Below are positions 38,094-49,023 of a DNA stretch of 64,000 nt, one piece after another. Position 1 is the first letter of the stretch. Each line of letters starts with the position of its first letter. The stretch comes from Corynebacterium sp. SCR221107. Its GTDB lineage: Bacteria; Actinomycetota; Actinomycetes; Mycobacteriales; Mycobacteriaceae. Made by a program: the position numbers and the translations under genes. The stretch covers positions 1,860,001 through 1,924,000 of the forward strand of contig NZ_CP115670.1 in the NCBI RefSeq assembly GCF_027886475.1, read 5' to 3'. A model generated the notes under the pieces. It saw nothing but the letters and a program-made list of their open reading frames with translations, made no database searches and was not told where the DNA came from.

Positions 38094-39506
38094 TCATTGT
38101 CCCGTTTTCGCCCATCGCATGGACTGAAACCGCCATGCTACACCTATAAGACGAATGGCAACGAAGGTAACGAGACCAACCCACACTCCAATCAAACCAA
38201 AGTCGAAGTACAGTGACGCCCACACAAATGGCAAGAAGCCGAGCAGGGCAGCCGAAATCGTAAGATTGCGCAAGAACGCGGAGTCACCCGCCCCCAGCAA
38301 AACCCCATCAAAGGCGAACACCACCCCACCCAGCACGATCAAAACGATAAGCAACCACCAGGGACCGGCGATTGCCTCCAACACGGCCGCATCGCTACTA
38401 AATTGCCGCGGAATCGCTTGCCACCCAAGGGCGAAGACTCCTGCCAGGACAATGGCGAACACCGTCGAATAGGTCACCACTTTCACCCCCACAGCGCGCG
38501 CCCTGCGCACCGCACCTGCACCCAATGCAGCCCCCGTGAGCGTCTGGGCTGCGATGGCAAGCGAATCCAAGACCAGTGAAAGAAAATTCCACAGCTGCAA
38601 CAACACCTGATGCGCTGCAAGTGAGGCCGAGCCAAAACGGCTTGCCACCGCTGCCGCGCTGATAAAGCAAACCTGAAAACTCAACGATCGAACGATCAAG
38701 TGCGAACCCATCCGAAGCTGCTGCCTGATGATCGACACATCCGGGCGCCACGAACCCCGTTTTCCTTGGTCCCCCGTGCGCCGGAAGGTGTACCACAAAC
38801 ACCCCAAAAACAACGAAGCTGTAATCGCGGTACCCATGAAATTGGCGACAGCGGACCCCACGATGCCCCAGCGCGCCACGAAGAAGGGAATCGCGATCGC
38901 GCCGGGAATCACGCCGGCCAACGTAAAGGCAAGTGGTAAGCGAGTATTTTGGATCCCGCGCAGCCAACCATTGCCCGCCATAACGCACAACACCAGCGGA
39001 ATGCCAAAAGCTGTCACGCGCAACCACCTCGCTGACAGCTCCGCGACGCCGGCATCGGAGCTCAACCACAGCGCCAGCGTGGGGGCACCTCCCCACACCA
39101 GGATGCAAAGAACTATTCCCACGGCGAGGGCGACCCAGGTGGCTTGAACGCCTTCCATGATTGCCTGGTCTCTTTTCCCCGCCCCAAAGGCGCGAGATGC
39201 CCTGGCCGTGGTGCCATAGGACAAAAAGGTGAGCTGGGTGGTCACCTGCGAATAGATCGTCGTACCGGCACCGAGTGCGGCGAGGTTGAGCGCTGACGTA
39301 TGACCGACCACGGATGTATCGAGCAACAAGAACAATGGAGTCGCCGACAGCACGCCCAGCGCCGGCAGCGCGAGCGCCAACACCGTTGACATGCTGACCC
39401 TTGCGTGATCGCCTCCCGCACCCGGCTCGCTGCTGGCCCCGGCGCCACGAGGCTTCTCATGCGCGGAAGTTTGGTGGGTGTCCTTATTGCGTCTGTGGGA
39501 GTTCAC
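38094..39506 (-). CDS. MATE-family efflux transporter, DinF-like
   Basis: 470-residue integral membrane protein with about twelve helices after a soluble N-terminus of 40 residues. It has the duplicated MATE pattern (LALPALGVLSATPLFLLLDTSVVGH at the first helices, and LAAHQVLLQLWNFLSLVLDSLAIAAQTL in the second half, in line with family sequence). Gene order next to the DHH phosphoesterase and rbfA matches mycobacterial dinF (Rv2836c). Substrate unknown. The GTG start at 39506 has TACACT (39514-39519, minus strand) 7 nt upstream, so it is probably leaderless. Confidence 0.92.
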   Translation of the reverse strand: MNSHRRNKDTHQTSAHEKPRGAGASSEPGAGGDHARVSMSTVLALALPALGVLSATPLFLLLDTSVVGHTSALNLAALGAGTTIYSQVTTQLTFLSYGTTARASRAFGAGKRDQAIMEGVQATWVALAVGIVLCILVWGGAPTLALWLSSDAGVAELSARWLRVTAFGIPLVLCVMAGNGWLRGIQNTRLPLAFTLAGVIPGAIAIPFFVARWGIVGSAVANFMGTAITASLFLGCLWYTFRRTGDQGKRGSWRPDVSIIRQQLRMGSHLIVRSLSFQVCFISAAAVASRFGSASLAAHQVLLQLWNFLSLVLDSLAIAAQTLTGAALGAGAVRRARAVGVKVVTYSTVFAIVLAGVFALGWQAIPRQFSSDAAVLEAIAGPWWLLIVLIVLGGVVFAFDGVLLGAGDSAFLRNLTISAALLGFLPFVWASLYFDFGLIGVWVGLVTFVAIRLIGVAWRFQSMRWAKTGQ

Positions 39507-39688
39507 CTCACATAGTGTAGTGACGAATCCCCTTGCCTTTAGTGGGCACCATGTTCTTGCTTCAGGCCACCGGTTCTTCTACCGCCAGGCGGCCGAGCTC
39601 AGGCTGCAGCGGCTGGAAGTTCTTCAGGCAAAAGGGCGAGGCGAACTCGAGAATGACAGAGACTCACGCAGCCACCAATGCTCAAGCA
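39507..39688. other. Interval between the DHH gene and the MATE gene
   Basis: 182 bp including the leaderless -10 of the MATE gene (39514-39519). A plus-strand open frame with an amphipathic stretch (FYRQAAELRLQRLEVLQAKG) crosses it, but I cannot support it as a gene. Confidence 0.35.
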
Positions 39689-40711
39689 TTATCTGCATCT
39701 GATGCACTCTGAGGCAATGGAATCGATGATCTGCGCGATGACGTGTTCAGTGGTGCCAAACGTGGTAAATCCAGCTGAGCTCACGTGCCCGCCACCGCCG
39801 AGGTCGCGAGCCACATGGGAGACGTCATACTTCATCGAGCGCAGTGATACCGCCCAGTCCCCGGCCGAGTATTCCTTGAGGACAACGACGACATCCCCGT
39901 CGGAGACACCTCGAATCATATCCGCGATTCCCTCGACCGAAGACTGCGAATGCCCGCGGATGCGATCCCGCGAGGCAATGGCAAAGACCACGGAAAGCGC
40001 TCCCACCTCGACCTTGCGCAGGTCTTCGAGGACCTTTCCAATCATGACGAGGTCGGCAACGGTCCCGCCGTCGAAAAGCTCATTGCCGATGGTTCGAATG
40101 TCCAAACCATTATCGACGAGCTCTTTGGCCAGCTGATGCATGCTGGGCCTGCCCCAACGAAAACCGCCGGTGTCCGTAATCAATCCTGCATAAAGGCAGT
40201 GTGCGATGTCGCGATCCAGGGTGATGTCGAGATAACGGAACCACTCCCGCAATACCGTCGTGGTGGACTCGGCTTGCTTGTCGATGAGATTGACCCCGCC
40301 GAAACCGAGGTTGGTGGCGTGGTGATCCACCAAGATCACGCGGTTGGGATTCTCGAGGACCTCGGGTTGCAAGGATCCGGTGCGAGACGACGCCCCGCAA
40401 TCGACCACCACGACAACGTCTGCTTCGGGCATGTGATCGACGACCCGGATGTCGTCCCAGCCCGGGATTGAGCTTGTCTCAGGGTCTAATGGGCGTCGTT
40501 GCCCAATCAGTCCAAACGATTGCTTGCCAAGCTGCCGAAAAGCGGCCACACATGCACACATGCTGCCAATTGCGTCAGCGTCGGGATTGACGTGGCCGAT
40601 CACCGCAATCGTTTCGGCAGCCATGATCTTTTGCGTGGCTAAGGTAAATGCCTCAGGCAAAGAGAGCGGGTCAGCGGTGGCAAACAAGGCGAAAAATTCC
40701 CTCCTGCTCAT
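39689..40711 (-). CDS. DHH/DHHA1 phosphoesterase (NrnA / CnpB type)
   Basis: 340 residues. Motifs of the DHH domain: GHVNPDADAIGS, VVVDCGASS and VDHHATN; DHHA1 motif GGGHVSSAG. Homologues hydrolyse short oligoribonucleotides and pAp, and in mycobacteria (Rv2837c) also c-di-AMP/linear pApA, so it may end nucleotide second-messenger signals. Conserved between dinF and rbfA. Start ATG 40711. Confidence 0.93.
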   Translation of the reverse strand: MSRREFFALFATADPLSLPEAFTLATQKIMAAETIAVIGHVNPDADAIGSMCACVAAFRQLGKQSFGLIGQRRPLDPETSSIPGWDDIRVVDHMPEADVVVVVDCGASSRTGSLQPEVLENPNRVILVDHHATNLGFGGVNLIDKQAESTTTVLREWFRYLDITLDRDIAHCLYAGLITDTGGFRWGRPSMHQLAKELVDNGLDIRTIGNELFDGGTVADLVMIGKVLEDLRKVEVGALSVVFAIASRDRIRGHSQSSVEGIADMIRGVSDGDVVVVLKEYSAGDWAVSLRSMKYDVSHVARDLGGGGHVSSAGFTTFGTTEHVIAQIIDSIASECIRCR

Positions 40712-40810
40712 TACGAGCTCACAAACGAGTACGTAGCTGGTGCTCCGGGCATTCCCCGCCAGGCAAATACACCCCTAGTCTAATCAGTTGTCACTGCAAC
40801 CGTGGGGTTG

Positions 40811-41251
40811 TTAGTCCTCTTCAGGAGACTTCTTATAAGGATCTGCGTCACCCGCTGGCACCGCGTTTGCCTTCAACCTGGCCAATTCTTCGTCGCGGGC
40901 GCGGGCGCGCGCCAGCAGCTCCTCCATGTGTGCAGTTGCCTCAGGAACGGAGTCAAACTCGAACTTCAAGGTTGGGGTAAACCGGACCGAAAGCTGCTCG
41001 CCGACAATCTTGCGAAGCTGCCCTTTGGCGCGGTGCAGCGCCTCGGCCGCAGCCTTAACGTCTGGTTCCTGGTCGATGGTGCGGCCGCGGACCGTGTAGA
41101 AAATCGTTGCGTCATGGAGGTCGCCTGTGACCCGGGTGTCGGTGATGGTGACATATTCCAAGCGATTGTCTTTGATTTCGCGTTCGATCGCCGTGGCGAC
41201 GATCGTCTGAATCCTTTTTGCCAGCCGTGCCGCGCGTGCGTGGTCAGCCAT
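40811..41251 (-). CDS. rbfA: Ribosome-binding factor A
   Basis: 146-residue KH-fold factor for 30S maturation. Starts [28 protein letters not shown] and continues with [17 protein letters not shown] and [22 protein letters not shown], all family-typical. The C-terminal tail is charged ([10 protein letters not shown]). The frame is open for a further 76 codons upstream, but the family start is at 41251. It follows infB after 520 bp instead of the usual tight spacing. Confidence 0.96.
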   Translation of the reverse strand: MADHARAARLAKRIQTIVATAIEREIKDNRLEYVTITDTRVTGDLHDATIFYTVRGRTIDQEPDVKAAAEALHRAKGQLRKIVGEQLSVRFTPTLKFEFDSVPEATAHMEELLARARARDEELARLKANAVPAGDADPYKKSPEED

Positions 41252-41772
41252 GTCGGTTCTCCTCATAGTGGATCGAAGTGAAATCGTGCATTGCCACACA
41301 AGCACATCCGCACGCGCGACATAGCGCACATGGCCATAATAATGGCGCACTGGTTGTCCCTGCAGGCACCGCCTGGATGTGGCTGGGTTTGCTGCTTCAC
41401 CAGCGGTCACCGTTGCATTTTTGCTTTCCGACGACCACAGGCGTGCCTCAGCCCATGGAGACCATGGACACCGCGCCACATTCTGACGTATGCAATCTTA
41501 ACCGCCCCTGCGTCTGCACGAGCAGGACTTCACCCGCTGTGATCGCACCGTCGTGTCTTATCTCTTCCCGAAGCACGAATCATCCCAACAGCGCAGCGAA
41601 AACCCTGCCTCACAAAGCGCATGAGCTTGTGCAAAAGCGGGCTCGCCCTCATCGTGAAGGCGAGCCCGCCATTGGAGGTCACACCCCATGGTGCACGGGA
41701 ATGACCAGCAGTACTAGGCGCAGCAGCCGCTGCCCCTCGCGTCCAGCCAAGGGCAGCAACTAGCGACAGTAC
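41252..41772. other. Interval between infB and rbfA
   Basis: 521 bp. It contains the infB terminator (41633-41669) and one dispersed repeat GCTTTCCGACG (41423-41433). No gene is supportable; infB and rbfA are evidently separate transcripts. Confidence 0.5.
41633..41669 (-). terminator. infB terminator
   Basis: 11-bp perfect stem GCGGGCTCGCC (41637-41647) with GGCGAGCCCGC (41659-41669), followed on the minus strand by TTTTGC. It lies about 105 bp beyond the infB stop. Confidence 0.8.
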
Positions 41773-44631
41773 TTAGGTGCGAGGAACTTCTACCTGCTCG
41801 AAGACCTCGATGATGTCACCTACCTGAATATCCGGGTAGGACAGGACCATACCGCACTCATAACCTGCGGAGACCTCAGTGACATCGTCCTTTTCGCGAC
41901 GCAGCGACTCGATGGTTGCGTTGTCGGCGATGACGTTGCCGTCGCGGATGAGGCGAATAGAGGCGTTGCGACGAACCTTGCCGGTTTCGACCATACAACC
42001 TGCAATCAGGCCGACAGCAGAAGCCTTGAAGATTGCGCGGATCTCCGCCCGACCAACCTCGCGCTCCTCGTAGATTGGCTTGAGCATGCCCTTGAGAGCC
42101 TGCTCCACCTCTTCGATGGCGCGGTAGATAACCGTGTAGTAACGGATATCTACGCCCTCGGCGTTGGCTTCCTCAGTAGCCTTGCCCTCAGCGCGCACGT
42201 TGAAGGCGATGATGACAGCGTCAGAGGCAGCAGCCAAGGAGACGTTGGTCTGGGTGACGGCACCAACACCACGGTCGATGATGTTGAGCTGAACCTCGTC
42301 GTCCACCTCGATCTTGAGCAAGGCCTCCTCGAGGGCTTCCACGGAGCCCGCGTTGTCACCCTTGAGGATGAGGTTGAGGGTCGAGGTCTCCTTGAGCACT
42401 GCATCCAGATCCTCGAGGGAGACACGCTTGCGAGACTTCGCAGCCAGCGCGTTACGCTTGCGGGCGTTGCGCTGGTTGGCGATCTGACGTGCGACACGGT
42501 CATCCTCAACCACGAGCAAGTTGTCGCCGGCTCCTGGCACGCCATTGAGACCTTGCATCTGGACAGGGCGGGACGGACCTGCTTCTTCGACGTCGTTGCC
42601 GAACTCGTCAACCATGCGACGCACGCGACCATAGGCGTCGCCAGCGACGACGGAATCACCAACACGGAGGGTACCGCGCTGGACGATAACGGTGGCAACT
42701 GGACCACGGCCACGGTCGAGGTGAGCCTCAATAGCCACACCCTGAGCAGGCATATCCGGGTTCGCGCGCAGATCCAGCGAGGCATCGGCGGTCAGCAAGA
42801 CTGCCTCGAGCAACCCATCAATGTTGATGTTCTGCTTTGCGGAGATGTCCACGAACATCGTGTCGCCACCGTACTCTTCCGGCACGAGGCCGTATTCGGT
42901 CAGCTGGCCACGGATCTTCTCCGGGGAAGCCCCCGGCTTATCGATCTTGTTCACGGCAACCACGATGGGCACATCTGCGGCCTTGGCGTGATTGATAGCC
43001 TCAACGGTCTGCGGCATGACACCGTCGTCAGCAGCAACGACGAGCACGGCGATATCGGTGGACTTCGCACCACGGGCACGCATGGCGGTAAACGCCTCGT
43101 GCCCTGGGGTATCCAGGAAGGTAATTTTGCGTGGATTGCCATCGACATTCACGGTCACCTGGTAGGCGCCGATGCCCTGGGTGATGCCACCGGCCTCGTC
43201 GGAACCGACGTTGGTCTTACGGATGGTATCCAACAGTCGGGTCTTACCGTGGTCGACGTGACCCATGACGGTCACCACTGGAGGACGAACCTCGAGGTCT
43301 TCCTCGGTACCTTCGTCCTCACCGAACTGGAGGTCGAAGGACTCAAGCAGCTCGCGGTCCTCGTCTTCAGGGGAGACAACCTGAACCACATAGTTCATCT
43401 CATCGCCCAGCAGCATCAACGTCTCTTCGCTGACGGAGGCGGTAGCAGTAACCATCTCACCGAGGTTGAACAGCGCCTGCACCAGTGCTGCTGGCTCCGC
43501 ACCGATCTTCTCCGCGAAGTCAGACAGTGACGCGCCGCGGGCAAGGCGCACGGTAGCGCCGCCACCGTCAGGCAGGCGAACGCCACCAATGACGTTCGGT
43601 GCCTGCATTGCCTCGTACTCGTTGCGCTTCTGCCGCTTCGACTTACGCCCCTTGCGAGGTGCGCCACCCGGACGGCCGAAAGCTCCAGCGGTGCCGCCGC
43701 GGCGACCACCGCGCCCAGCTCCGCCACCGCGGCCTCCGAAGCCACCCTGGCCCGGACCGTTTTGACCGCCCTGGCCACCCTGACCGCCGCGCCCACCACG
43801 ACCGCCTGAAGCAGCGCGGGTAGGCATCTGGCCTGGGTTCGGATGCGTCGGCATCATGGCAGGCGAAGGACGACGTCCACCACCCTGACGCTCCTGACCG
43901 CCTGAGGACTGGCCCTGTGCCGGACGGGAATCACGACGCTGTTGGCCCTGACCGCCTTGGCGTTCACGGTTGCCGCCTGGGCGGGGGCCACGCTCGCCGT
44001 TGGCGTTCGGCCGATTTCTACCTGGGCGTGGGCCGCCACCTGGACGAGGAGCCGGGCGCTCTCCGCCACCGGTAGAAAATGGGTTATTTGCCACTCGAGG
44101 CGCGCGGGCACCTGGCTTCGGACCCGGACGAGCAGCGGTGGCACCTGGGCGCGCCTGCGGACGAGGCATCGCACCAGGGGTGGCTTGCGGCTTAGCTGCA
44201 GACTCAAATTTCGGCGCCGCTGGCTTCGGTGCGGCAGGCTTTGGCGCTGCCGACTTTGCCTGTGCTCCGGGGGTTGGGGCGGCCGGCTTTACTGCCGAGC
44301 CTGGGGTCGATGCTGCTGAGGTCTTAGCTGCCGGGGTTGCCGGGGATACCGGGGATGCAGCCTTCTGCGCCGGACGCGCAGGCTTAGGCGCTGCCGGCTT
44401 CGGCGTGGCAGGCTTAGAAGGTGCAGGGGCCGCGGCCTGTGCTGCGGCTGGCGCCGACTTCTTTTCGGCGGTTGCGCCGTAGTGCTCCTTCATCTTCTTG
44501 ACCACCGGAGGTTCGATGGTCGAAGACGCAGTCTTGACGAACTCGCCCTGTTCTTTCAGGGTTGCGAGCAGTTCCTTGCTTGTTACACCGAGCTGCTTTG
44601 CAAGCTCATGTACACGTAGCTTTCCGGGCAC
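41773..44631 (-). CDS. infB: Translation initiation factor IF-2
   Basis: GTPase that places initiator tRNA on the ribosome. 952 residues. N-terminal IF2N helix domain ([25 protein letters not shown]), then a very long Pro/Ala-, Gly/Arg-rich linker (about residues 60-340) typical of actinobacteria. A second IF2N-like segment follows, then the G domain (GHVDHGKT at about 456, [12 protein letters not shown]) and the C-terminal tRNA-binding domains. Lies downstream of ylxR on the same strand. Confidence 0.97.
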   Translation of the reverse strand: MPGKLRVHELAKQLGVTSKELLATLKEQGEFVKTASSTIEPPVVKKMKEHYGATAEKKSAPAAAQAAAPAPSKPATPKPAAPKPARPAQKAASPVSPATPAAKTSAASTPGSAVKPAAPTPGAQAKSAAPKPAAPKPAAPKFESAAKPQATPGAMPRPQARPGATAARPGPKPGARAPRVANNPFSTGGGERPAPRPGGGPRPGRNRPNANGERGPRPGGNRERQGGQGQQRRDSRPAQGQSSGGQERQGGGRRPSPAMMPTHPNPGQMPTRAASGGRGGRGGQGGQGGQNGPGQGGFGGRGGGAGRGGRRGGTAGAFGRPGGAPRKGRKSKRQKRNEYEAMQAPNVIGGVRLPDGGGATVRLARGASLSDFAEKIGAEPAALVQALFNLGEMVTATASVSEETLMLLGDEMNYVVQVVSPEDEDRELLESFDLQFGEDEGTEEDLEVRPPVVTVMGHVDHGKTRLLDTIRKTNVGSDEAGGITQGIGAYQVTVNVDGNPRKITFLDTPGHEAFTAMRARGAKSTDIAVLVVAADDGVMPQTVEAINHAKAADVPIVVAVNKIDKPGASPEKIRGQLTEYGLVPEEYGGDTMFVDISAKQNINIDGLLEAVLLTADASLDLRANPDMPAQGVAIEAHLDRGRGPVATVIVQRGTLRVGDSVVAGDAYGRVRRMVDEFGNDVEEAGPSRPVQMQGLNGVPGAGDNLLVVEDDRVARQIANQRNARKRNALAAKSRKRVSLEDLDAVLKETSTLNLILKGDNAGSVEALEEALLKIEVDDEVQLNIIDRGVGAVTQTNVSLAAASDAVIIAFNVRAEGKATEEANAEGVDIRYYTVIYRAIEEVEQALKGMLKPIYEEREVGRAEIRAIFKASAVGLIAGCMVETGKVRRNASIRLIRDGNVIADNATIESLRREKDDVTEVSAGYECGMVLSYPDIQVGDIIEVFEQVEVPRT

Positions 44632-44767
44632 TTCTCTCCTTGTGTTACGGAAGGAAGTTCTTCGATAGTGCCCGGCGTGCGGGTTCTATCGTGAGCTTCC
44701 AACCTTGTTGATCGTGACGTTCATCGCTGATGCTTCATCGTGTGCTCATCAGTGTTCGGTCTTCCTT

Positions 44768-45097
44768 TTACTCTCGGGTCTGTGTGGCGCGGTTCGTAAC
44801 TAGGTACGCGCGCACGCGACCTGTGTCTACGTTGGTAGACACCCGCAACGCCCTCGCGAATGCGCGACGTTTTTCAGCCAGCTCCAAAGCATCGATGGTG
44901 GGAGTAATCCACGCCCCGCGCCCACCCGCACGTTTGCGGGGATCAGCCATGAGCCTGGTGGGATCCCGAGGATCCAGCACGACTCGAAGGAGCTGGGACT
45001 GGGGTTTGCGTGTCGCAGTTGCAATACAGGTACGGATTGGTTCGGAAGATGTAGGAAGGTGCTGTGCGCTCCCTTTCCCCATGGCCTCTCGATTCAT
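44768..45097 (-). CDS. ylxR: YlxR (DUF448) RNA-binding protein
   Basis: 109 residues; family hallmarks are PIRTCIATATRKPQSQLLRVVLD (normally PxRxCxxC/G-R-K) and the GRGAW loop followed by a basic helix (EKRRAFARAL). A nucleic-acid-binding regulator, in B. subtilis reported to affect rnpB transcription. The second conserved cysteine of the motif is replaced by T here. AAGGAG precedes the ATG. It is normally cotranscribed with nusA, but here lies 674 bp away behind a terminator. Confidence 0.9.
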   Translation of the reverse strand: MNREAMGKGSAQHLPTSSEPIRTCIATATRKPQSQLLRVVLDPRDPTRLMADPRKRAGGRGAWITPTIDALELAEKRRAFARALRVSTNVDTGRVRAYLVTNRATQTRE

Positions 45098-45771
45098 CCA
45101 ACTCCTTGCTGATTACTGCTACTTATATTTTCAACCACGTTCGCCCCACACGTATGAGAGCGCGTTTACAGCATTCTCATTTATCAGCGCGCACCCCTGC
45201 CTGCCTGTCAAGACAAAAGGACGCACGCTACGTCGCGGAACATGTTTTGGGCCGAAGGACAGTGTACGCCATTGCCCCCAACTGGGGCAATTATCAAATG
45301 AGTTTGACCACCTATATGTTTCGCAGGTGCTACCCAGATACAACGAAAACATAACTCATCCTCACCCAGCCCTGGAGGCGTAGTTTTCTCATTAGGACAC
45401 ACCCGCACCAAGGTTTTCAGGCAGTTGCCTAACCATGCCCTTTTACTACCTCATCATCGAGCACTGAGCTTGCCATCGATCCGCCGACTGTGACTTTCTT
45501 ACCAAAGCAGCCCCGCGTGTTAGCTTTCCCATGTGAGCCCAGTCTCCAGGCATCACGCACCGGCGCTGTTCACAGGCCTAGGATCCTCGTCACCACGAGC
45601 AGCCCTGCAAGCAAATCCGCTCACCAGGCAAACGCCGCTAGGTCGAACCATGAATGTTGGCGTGTACCATCGCCGAGAGGTCGCACACCGTGGCGTCGGA
45701 AAGCAAAAACCCTAAGGAATGATGTCCTTAGGGTCATATGCTGCTCGGCTATGGGCCAACGGCGGTACTTC
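45098..45771. other. 674-bp gap between nusA and ylxR
   Basis: No coding frame with family features on either strand. It contains the nusA terminator at the nusA side, abutted by one dispersed repeat (CGTCGGAAAGC, 45694-45704). A TTGACA hexamer (minus strand, 45206-45211) is a possible -35 for ylxR-infB. Confidence 0.5.
45705..45734 (-). terminator. nusA terminator
   Basis: Minus strand stem ACCCTAAGGA (45725-45734) with TCCTTAGGGT (45709-45718), loop of 6, then TTTTTG. It lies 37 bp beyond the nusA stop and should separate rimP-nusA from ylxR-infB. Confidence 0.88.
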
Positions 45772-46773
45772 TTAGCTCGCGTCGGAACGGATATCGATCT
45801 TCCAGCCGGTCAAACGTGCGGCCAAGCGGGCATTTTGGCCTTCTTTTCCGATAGCCAGCGAGAGCTGGTAGTCCGGCACGGTCACGCGGGCAGACTGGGC
45901 TGCAAGATCGATGACTTCGACGTGAACTACCTTCGACGGCGCCAAGGAGTTGCCCACGTAGACTGCCGGATCCTCGGAATAGTCGATGATGTCAATCTTT
46001 TCGCCACCCAGCTCACGCATGATGTTGTTCACGCGCTGACCGCGCGGGCCGATGCAAGCACCCTTGGCGTTGAGCCCCTTCTTGGTGGCACGAACGGCAA
46101 CCTTGGAGCGGTGCCCTGCCTCGCGTGCGATGGAGACAATCTCGACCGAACCGTCAGCGACCTCGGGGACCTCCAGCTCGAAAAGCTTGCGAACCAGCTC
46201 AGGGTGGGTACGAGACAGGTTAATTTGGAGGCTACGCGGGTTATTGCGCCCGACGCCGACGACATAAGTCTTTACGCGATCGCCGTGGGTGAGCTTTTCG
46301 CCGGGAATCTGCTCGGCGGGAAGGATCTGGCCGTCCTTGCCTTCTAGCTCGGTGCCGAGGTGAACCACGACGATTCCGCGTTCATTGGCGAATGCGTCGG
46401 CCTGCACGATGCCGGAGACCACGGTCCCCTCGTACTTAGAGTAGGCATCGTAGGCTTGCGAGGTCTCAGCCTCGCGGAGCCGCTTAAGGATGGCGTCACG
46501 AACGGCAGGTCCACCGATGCGGGAGAAATTAACTGGGGTGTCGTCGAATTCGGAGACAAGCTCACCGTCTTCATCAAACTCCGAGACGATGACGGAGGCA
46601 ATTCCAGTGTCTGCATCGATATCCACGCGCGCCTTCGAGGTTGGGCTTGGCTTCGTGTCCTTGAACTCCCGGTACGCAAACAGCAGAGCGTTCGCGATGG
46701 TTTCAAGCAAGTCATCAACCTTGATCCCCGCTTGGGATTCAATGTTTTTCAGCGCCTGAATATCGATATTCAC
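45772..46773 (-). CDS. nusA: Transcription elongation/termination factor NusA
   Basis: 333 residues, the short actinobacterial form without C-terminal acidic repeats. N-terminal polymerase-binding domain ([31 protein letters not shown]), S1 domain (about 135-200), KH1 ([21 protein letters not shown]) and KH2 ([25 protein letters not shown]). The GTG start overlaps the rimP stop (GTGA, 46770-46773), showing coupled translation. Confidence 0.97.
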   Translation of the reverse strand: MNIDIQALKNIESQAGIKVDDLLETIANALLFAYREFKDTKPSPTSKARVDIDADTGIASVIVSEFDEDGELVSEFDDTPVNFSRIGGPAVRDAILKRLREAETSQAYDAYSKYEGTVVSGIVQADAFANERGIVVVHLGTELEGKDGQILPAEQIPGEKLTHGDRVKTYVVGVGRNNPRSLQINLSRTHPELVRKLFELEVPEVADGSVEIVSIAREAGHRSKVAVRATKKGLNAKGACIGPRGQRVNNIMRELGGEKIDIIDYSEDPAVYVGNSLAPSKVVHVEVIDLAAQSARVTVPDYQLSLAIGKEGQNARLAARLTGWKIDIRSDAS

Positions 46774-47324
46774 TTGTTGTCCTCTCGCCTTTCCAAGGCT
46801 TCGTCGAATGAAAGCGCGACCAATTCCATCTCGTCGGCCACGGGTTGTGCAAACTCAATTTCTACCATTGAATCCGCATGCGATGCCAACTCCAGGTCTC
46901 TTAACTGCATAACCTTGCCCACCCGCGCAATGACAATGACCCGATCTTGCGCCTCATTAAGGGCCCCGATGCGCCACAAGGATTTCTTGCCATCGTCGAT
47001 GATGGTGACCAGCCGACCCCGATTGCGGGCCCAGTGGCGAGGCAGACGCAGCGGCATATCGGTACCGGGCGTTCCAACTTCAAGGGTGTATCCCGGACCG
47101 AAGTTCAACTCGCCTGCCTCCTCGAGCTTGTCAAACTGCGCAGACAGCTCGTTGGAGACCACCTCCAAAACGTCCGAGTTCACGCGCTCATCGGAGTCCA
47201 ATGCGATAGCCACCAGGGACTTCTTCCCCGCGCGCGAAATCTTAATCCCCTCGAGGTCGAGGCCGTAGTGCGTGGCAACTGGGACGATCGCCTGGGCGAG
47301 TTGTTCTTCTGTTGGAAAAGCCAT
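46770..47324 (-). CDS. rimP: Ribosome maturation factor RimP
   Basis: 184 residues from ATG 47324 ([29 protein letters not shown]). Family features are the V-S-N-E-L-S-x-x-F and [26 protein letters not shown] segments (S-x-G-xx-RPL-type in most homologues, here [10 protein letters not shown]). Needed for 30S subunit maturation. It precedes nusA with a 4-nt overlap. A longer frame to 47381 is not family-like. Confidence 0.95.
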   Translation of the reverse strand: MAFPTEEQLAQAIVPVATHYGLDLEGIKISRAGKKSLVAIALDSDERVNSDVLEVVSNELSAQFDKLEEAGELNFGPGYTLEVGTPGTDMPLRLPRHWARNRGRLVTIIDDGKKSLWRIGALNEAQDRVIVIARVGKVMQLRDLELASHADSMVEIEFAQPVADEMELVALSFDEALERREDNK

Positions 47325-47637
47325 GCACCTGATCTTGCCACACATTCGATTCGGGACGGTCCCCAACCTTTGCGGGGACATCAGGCGTGTTGCGCGCGTG
47401 ACATCACAGTCTCATCTCCAGGCACAAACCAGACACCTTCCCCTCAGAAGCGATCGAAGTCCTTTTCATCCCGCCCTGGGTGGCACCGCCACCTGCAGCC
47501 GATAACCTATTATGCTTTTCTGCGTGATCCTGCAGCGCAAGAAGAATAAACCAAACCCACCGGCCACATTTGTCACCACGCAGGCGGCGGGCAGTGCGAA
47601 CAGCGGGACGTCGTTAAGCATAAGGCGCATATTTGGC
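47325..47637. other. Divergent region between rimP and the lipoprotein gene
   Basis: 313 bp that must hold promoters for both genes. The lipoprotein frame is open back to 47512, so part may be coding. I see no confident promoter pair. Confidence 0.35.
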
Positions 47638-48765
47638 ATGCCTGCCCGCATGGCCGCAGTGGCTGCCGTCGCTAGTGTTACGCTGACCGGATGCAGCCTC
47701 ATCCCCACCCCTAGCCCGGATCCCACGCTGCTGAGCCTCTACCAACGAGCAGCACTGGACGCAAAAGATGCTTCCGATCCGAATGTAGCCGCCCTGCGTG
47801 CAGACAACGCGGCAGCGCTAAAGTCCGAGATTGAGCGACTGTGTGGGCATTATGACGATGGGCAAGTTCCGGAAAGCTGCCAGGTCACCGAGGATCCCAC
47901 CGGCGTAGATACCGCCACCCCGGCCACAACTCACATCCTCGACCAACTCGCCACCGTGCCCCAGGAATCCCTGCCTGTGGTGCTGATGGAATTCCTCCAA
48001 CTCGCAGCCCAATTAGGCCCACTGCCGCCACTGCATCACGCAGACGTGAGCATCCAGACCAATACCAACGTACCCAAGTCAGTTGTCAACGCCGACGAGG
48101 AAACTCTCCTGCTGCGCACTGAGCAGGAGTTCGGCTTCACCTACGGCCTTCAGATGGCCATGGCCTACGCCGATGCCGACCTGCTGCCCTTGCTCGAGGA
48201 ATCGCTCAACTCCCACTACGAGATCCTCAACAAGCTTGAAGAAACCACCGGATCGCAGTACATGGCGATCCCAGTCCTCCAACCCACCTACGACCTCAGT
48301 ACCTACCCCACGGTCTCGGATGCCGCCAGCGCCCGGGAATTCTATTCCGCGCTGTTAAGCGACCTACTCAAGGGATGGATGCAGGCCGCCGCACAAGCCG
48401 GCGCCGATTCATGGCGCTACCAATCATTCATCATCGCAGGCCTGCTGACTCAGGAGGCAGTTCGCGCCGGGATCCCGGTGGATTTCAGTTTGAGCACCGA
48501 AGCCGCCGAGACATCTGGGACCTTAAACACGACGGAGCCTTCGTCCAACACTGAGGCCTCCGGAACTCCACCGCAGACCGTTTCAAGAAGCACCGGCAGC
48601 ACCCCCGAGGAAAGTGCGCCGGAGACGGCCGCGAATTCCTCGGCGTCCGGCGACGTGGCGTCTGTCGATCCGGCCGCAACTGATGAATCCGGCGCAGACA
48701 CAGAAGGTGCTAGCGACGCCAGCGATGTGGTTTCCCCGGAGGCAATTGCACCCGCCGCCTCCTAG
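47638..48765 (+). CDS. Secreted lipoprotein, possible ferritin-like (DUF4439) domain
   Basis: 375 residues from ATG 47638. Signal peptide MPARMAAVAAVASVTLTGC ends in a lipobox LTGC, so the protein should be anchored to the outer face of the cytoplasmic membrane. The helical centre (EQEFGFTYGLQMAMAYADADLLPLLEESLNSHYEIL) fits the DUF4439/ferritin-like pattern in this genomic position between rimP and proS. The last 110 residues are low-complexity Ser/Thr/Ala/Glu-rich. Start uncertain, as an upstream ATG at 47512 is in frame. Function unknown. Confidence 0.75.
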   Translation: MPARMAAVAAVASVTLTGCSLIPTPSPDPTLLSLYQRAALDAKDASDPNVAALRADNAAALKSEIERLCGHYDDGQVPESCQVTEDPTGVDTATPATTHILDQLATVPQESLPVVLMEFLQLAAQLGPLPPLHHADVSIQTNTNVPKSVVNADEETLLLRTEQEFGFTYGLQMAMAYADADLLPLLEESLNSHYEILNKLEETTGSQYMAIPVLQPTYDLSTYPTVSDAASAREFYSALLSDLLKGWMQAAAQAGADSWRYQSFIIAGLLTQEAVRAGIPVDFSLSTEAAETSGTLNTTEPSSNTEASGTPPQTVSRSTGSTPEESAPETAANSSASGDVASVDPAATDESGADTEGASDASDVVSPEAIAPAAS

Positions 48766-49023
48766 TGCGCGCCGTCTCGTGCGTACCAGCAAGAGACGAC
48801 GAACACGGTGCACGAGTTGAAAAGTCTCGCACTTAATGGCACCGACGGCGCCGCGCTGAGTTCTTCCACGCCAAAGGCCTAGGTAAGCAAGCTTTCTTCG
48901 TTGCTTACTTACCTAGGCCCGAGTAAGTCGTGGTGGACCCTAGAGGACCCCAAGTGGATCCTCTTAAGCCTCTTAAGCCTCAGTGCACCCTCGTCATGAC
49001 TATCGGTGGTGCTCGCCTGGCTT
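48766..49023. other. Convergent region between the lipoprotein gene and proS
   Basis: 258 bp with a strong inverted repeat (48876-48919) and a short tandem repeat CTCTTAAGC x2 (48961-48978). No gene. Confidence 0.5.
48876..48919. terminator. Hairpin between convergent genes
   Basis: 12-bp perfect arms GGCCTAGGTAAG (48876-48887) and CTTACCTAGGCC (48908-48919). No T-run on either strand; position between two convergent 3' ends suggests a shared terminator or 3'-end stabiliser. Confidence 0.5.

Noticed and set aside
45098..45771. Transposase remnant between nusA and ylxR
   Set aside because: No DDE motif, terminal repeats or transposase-like peptide in any frame I read.
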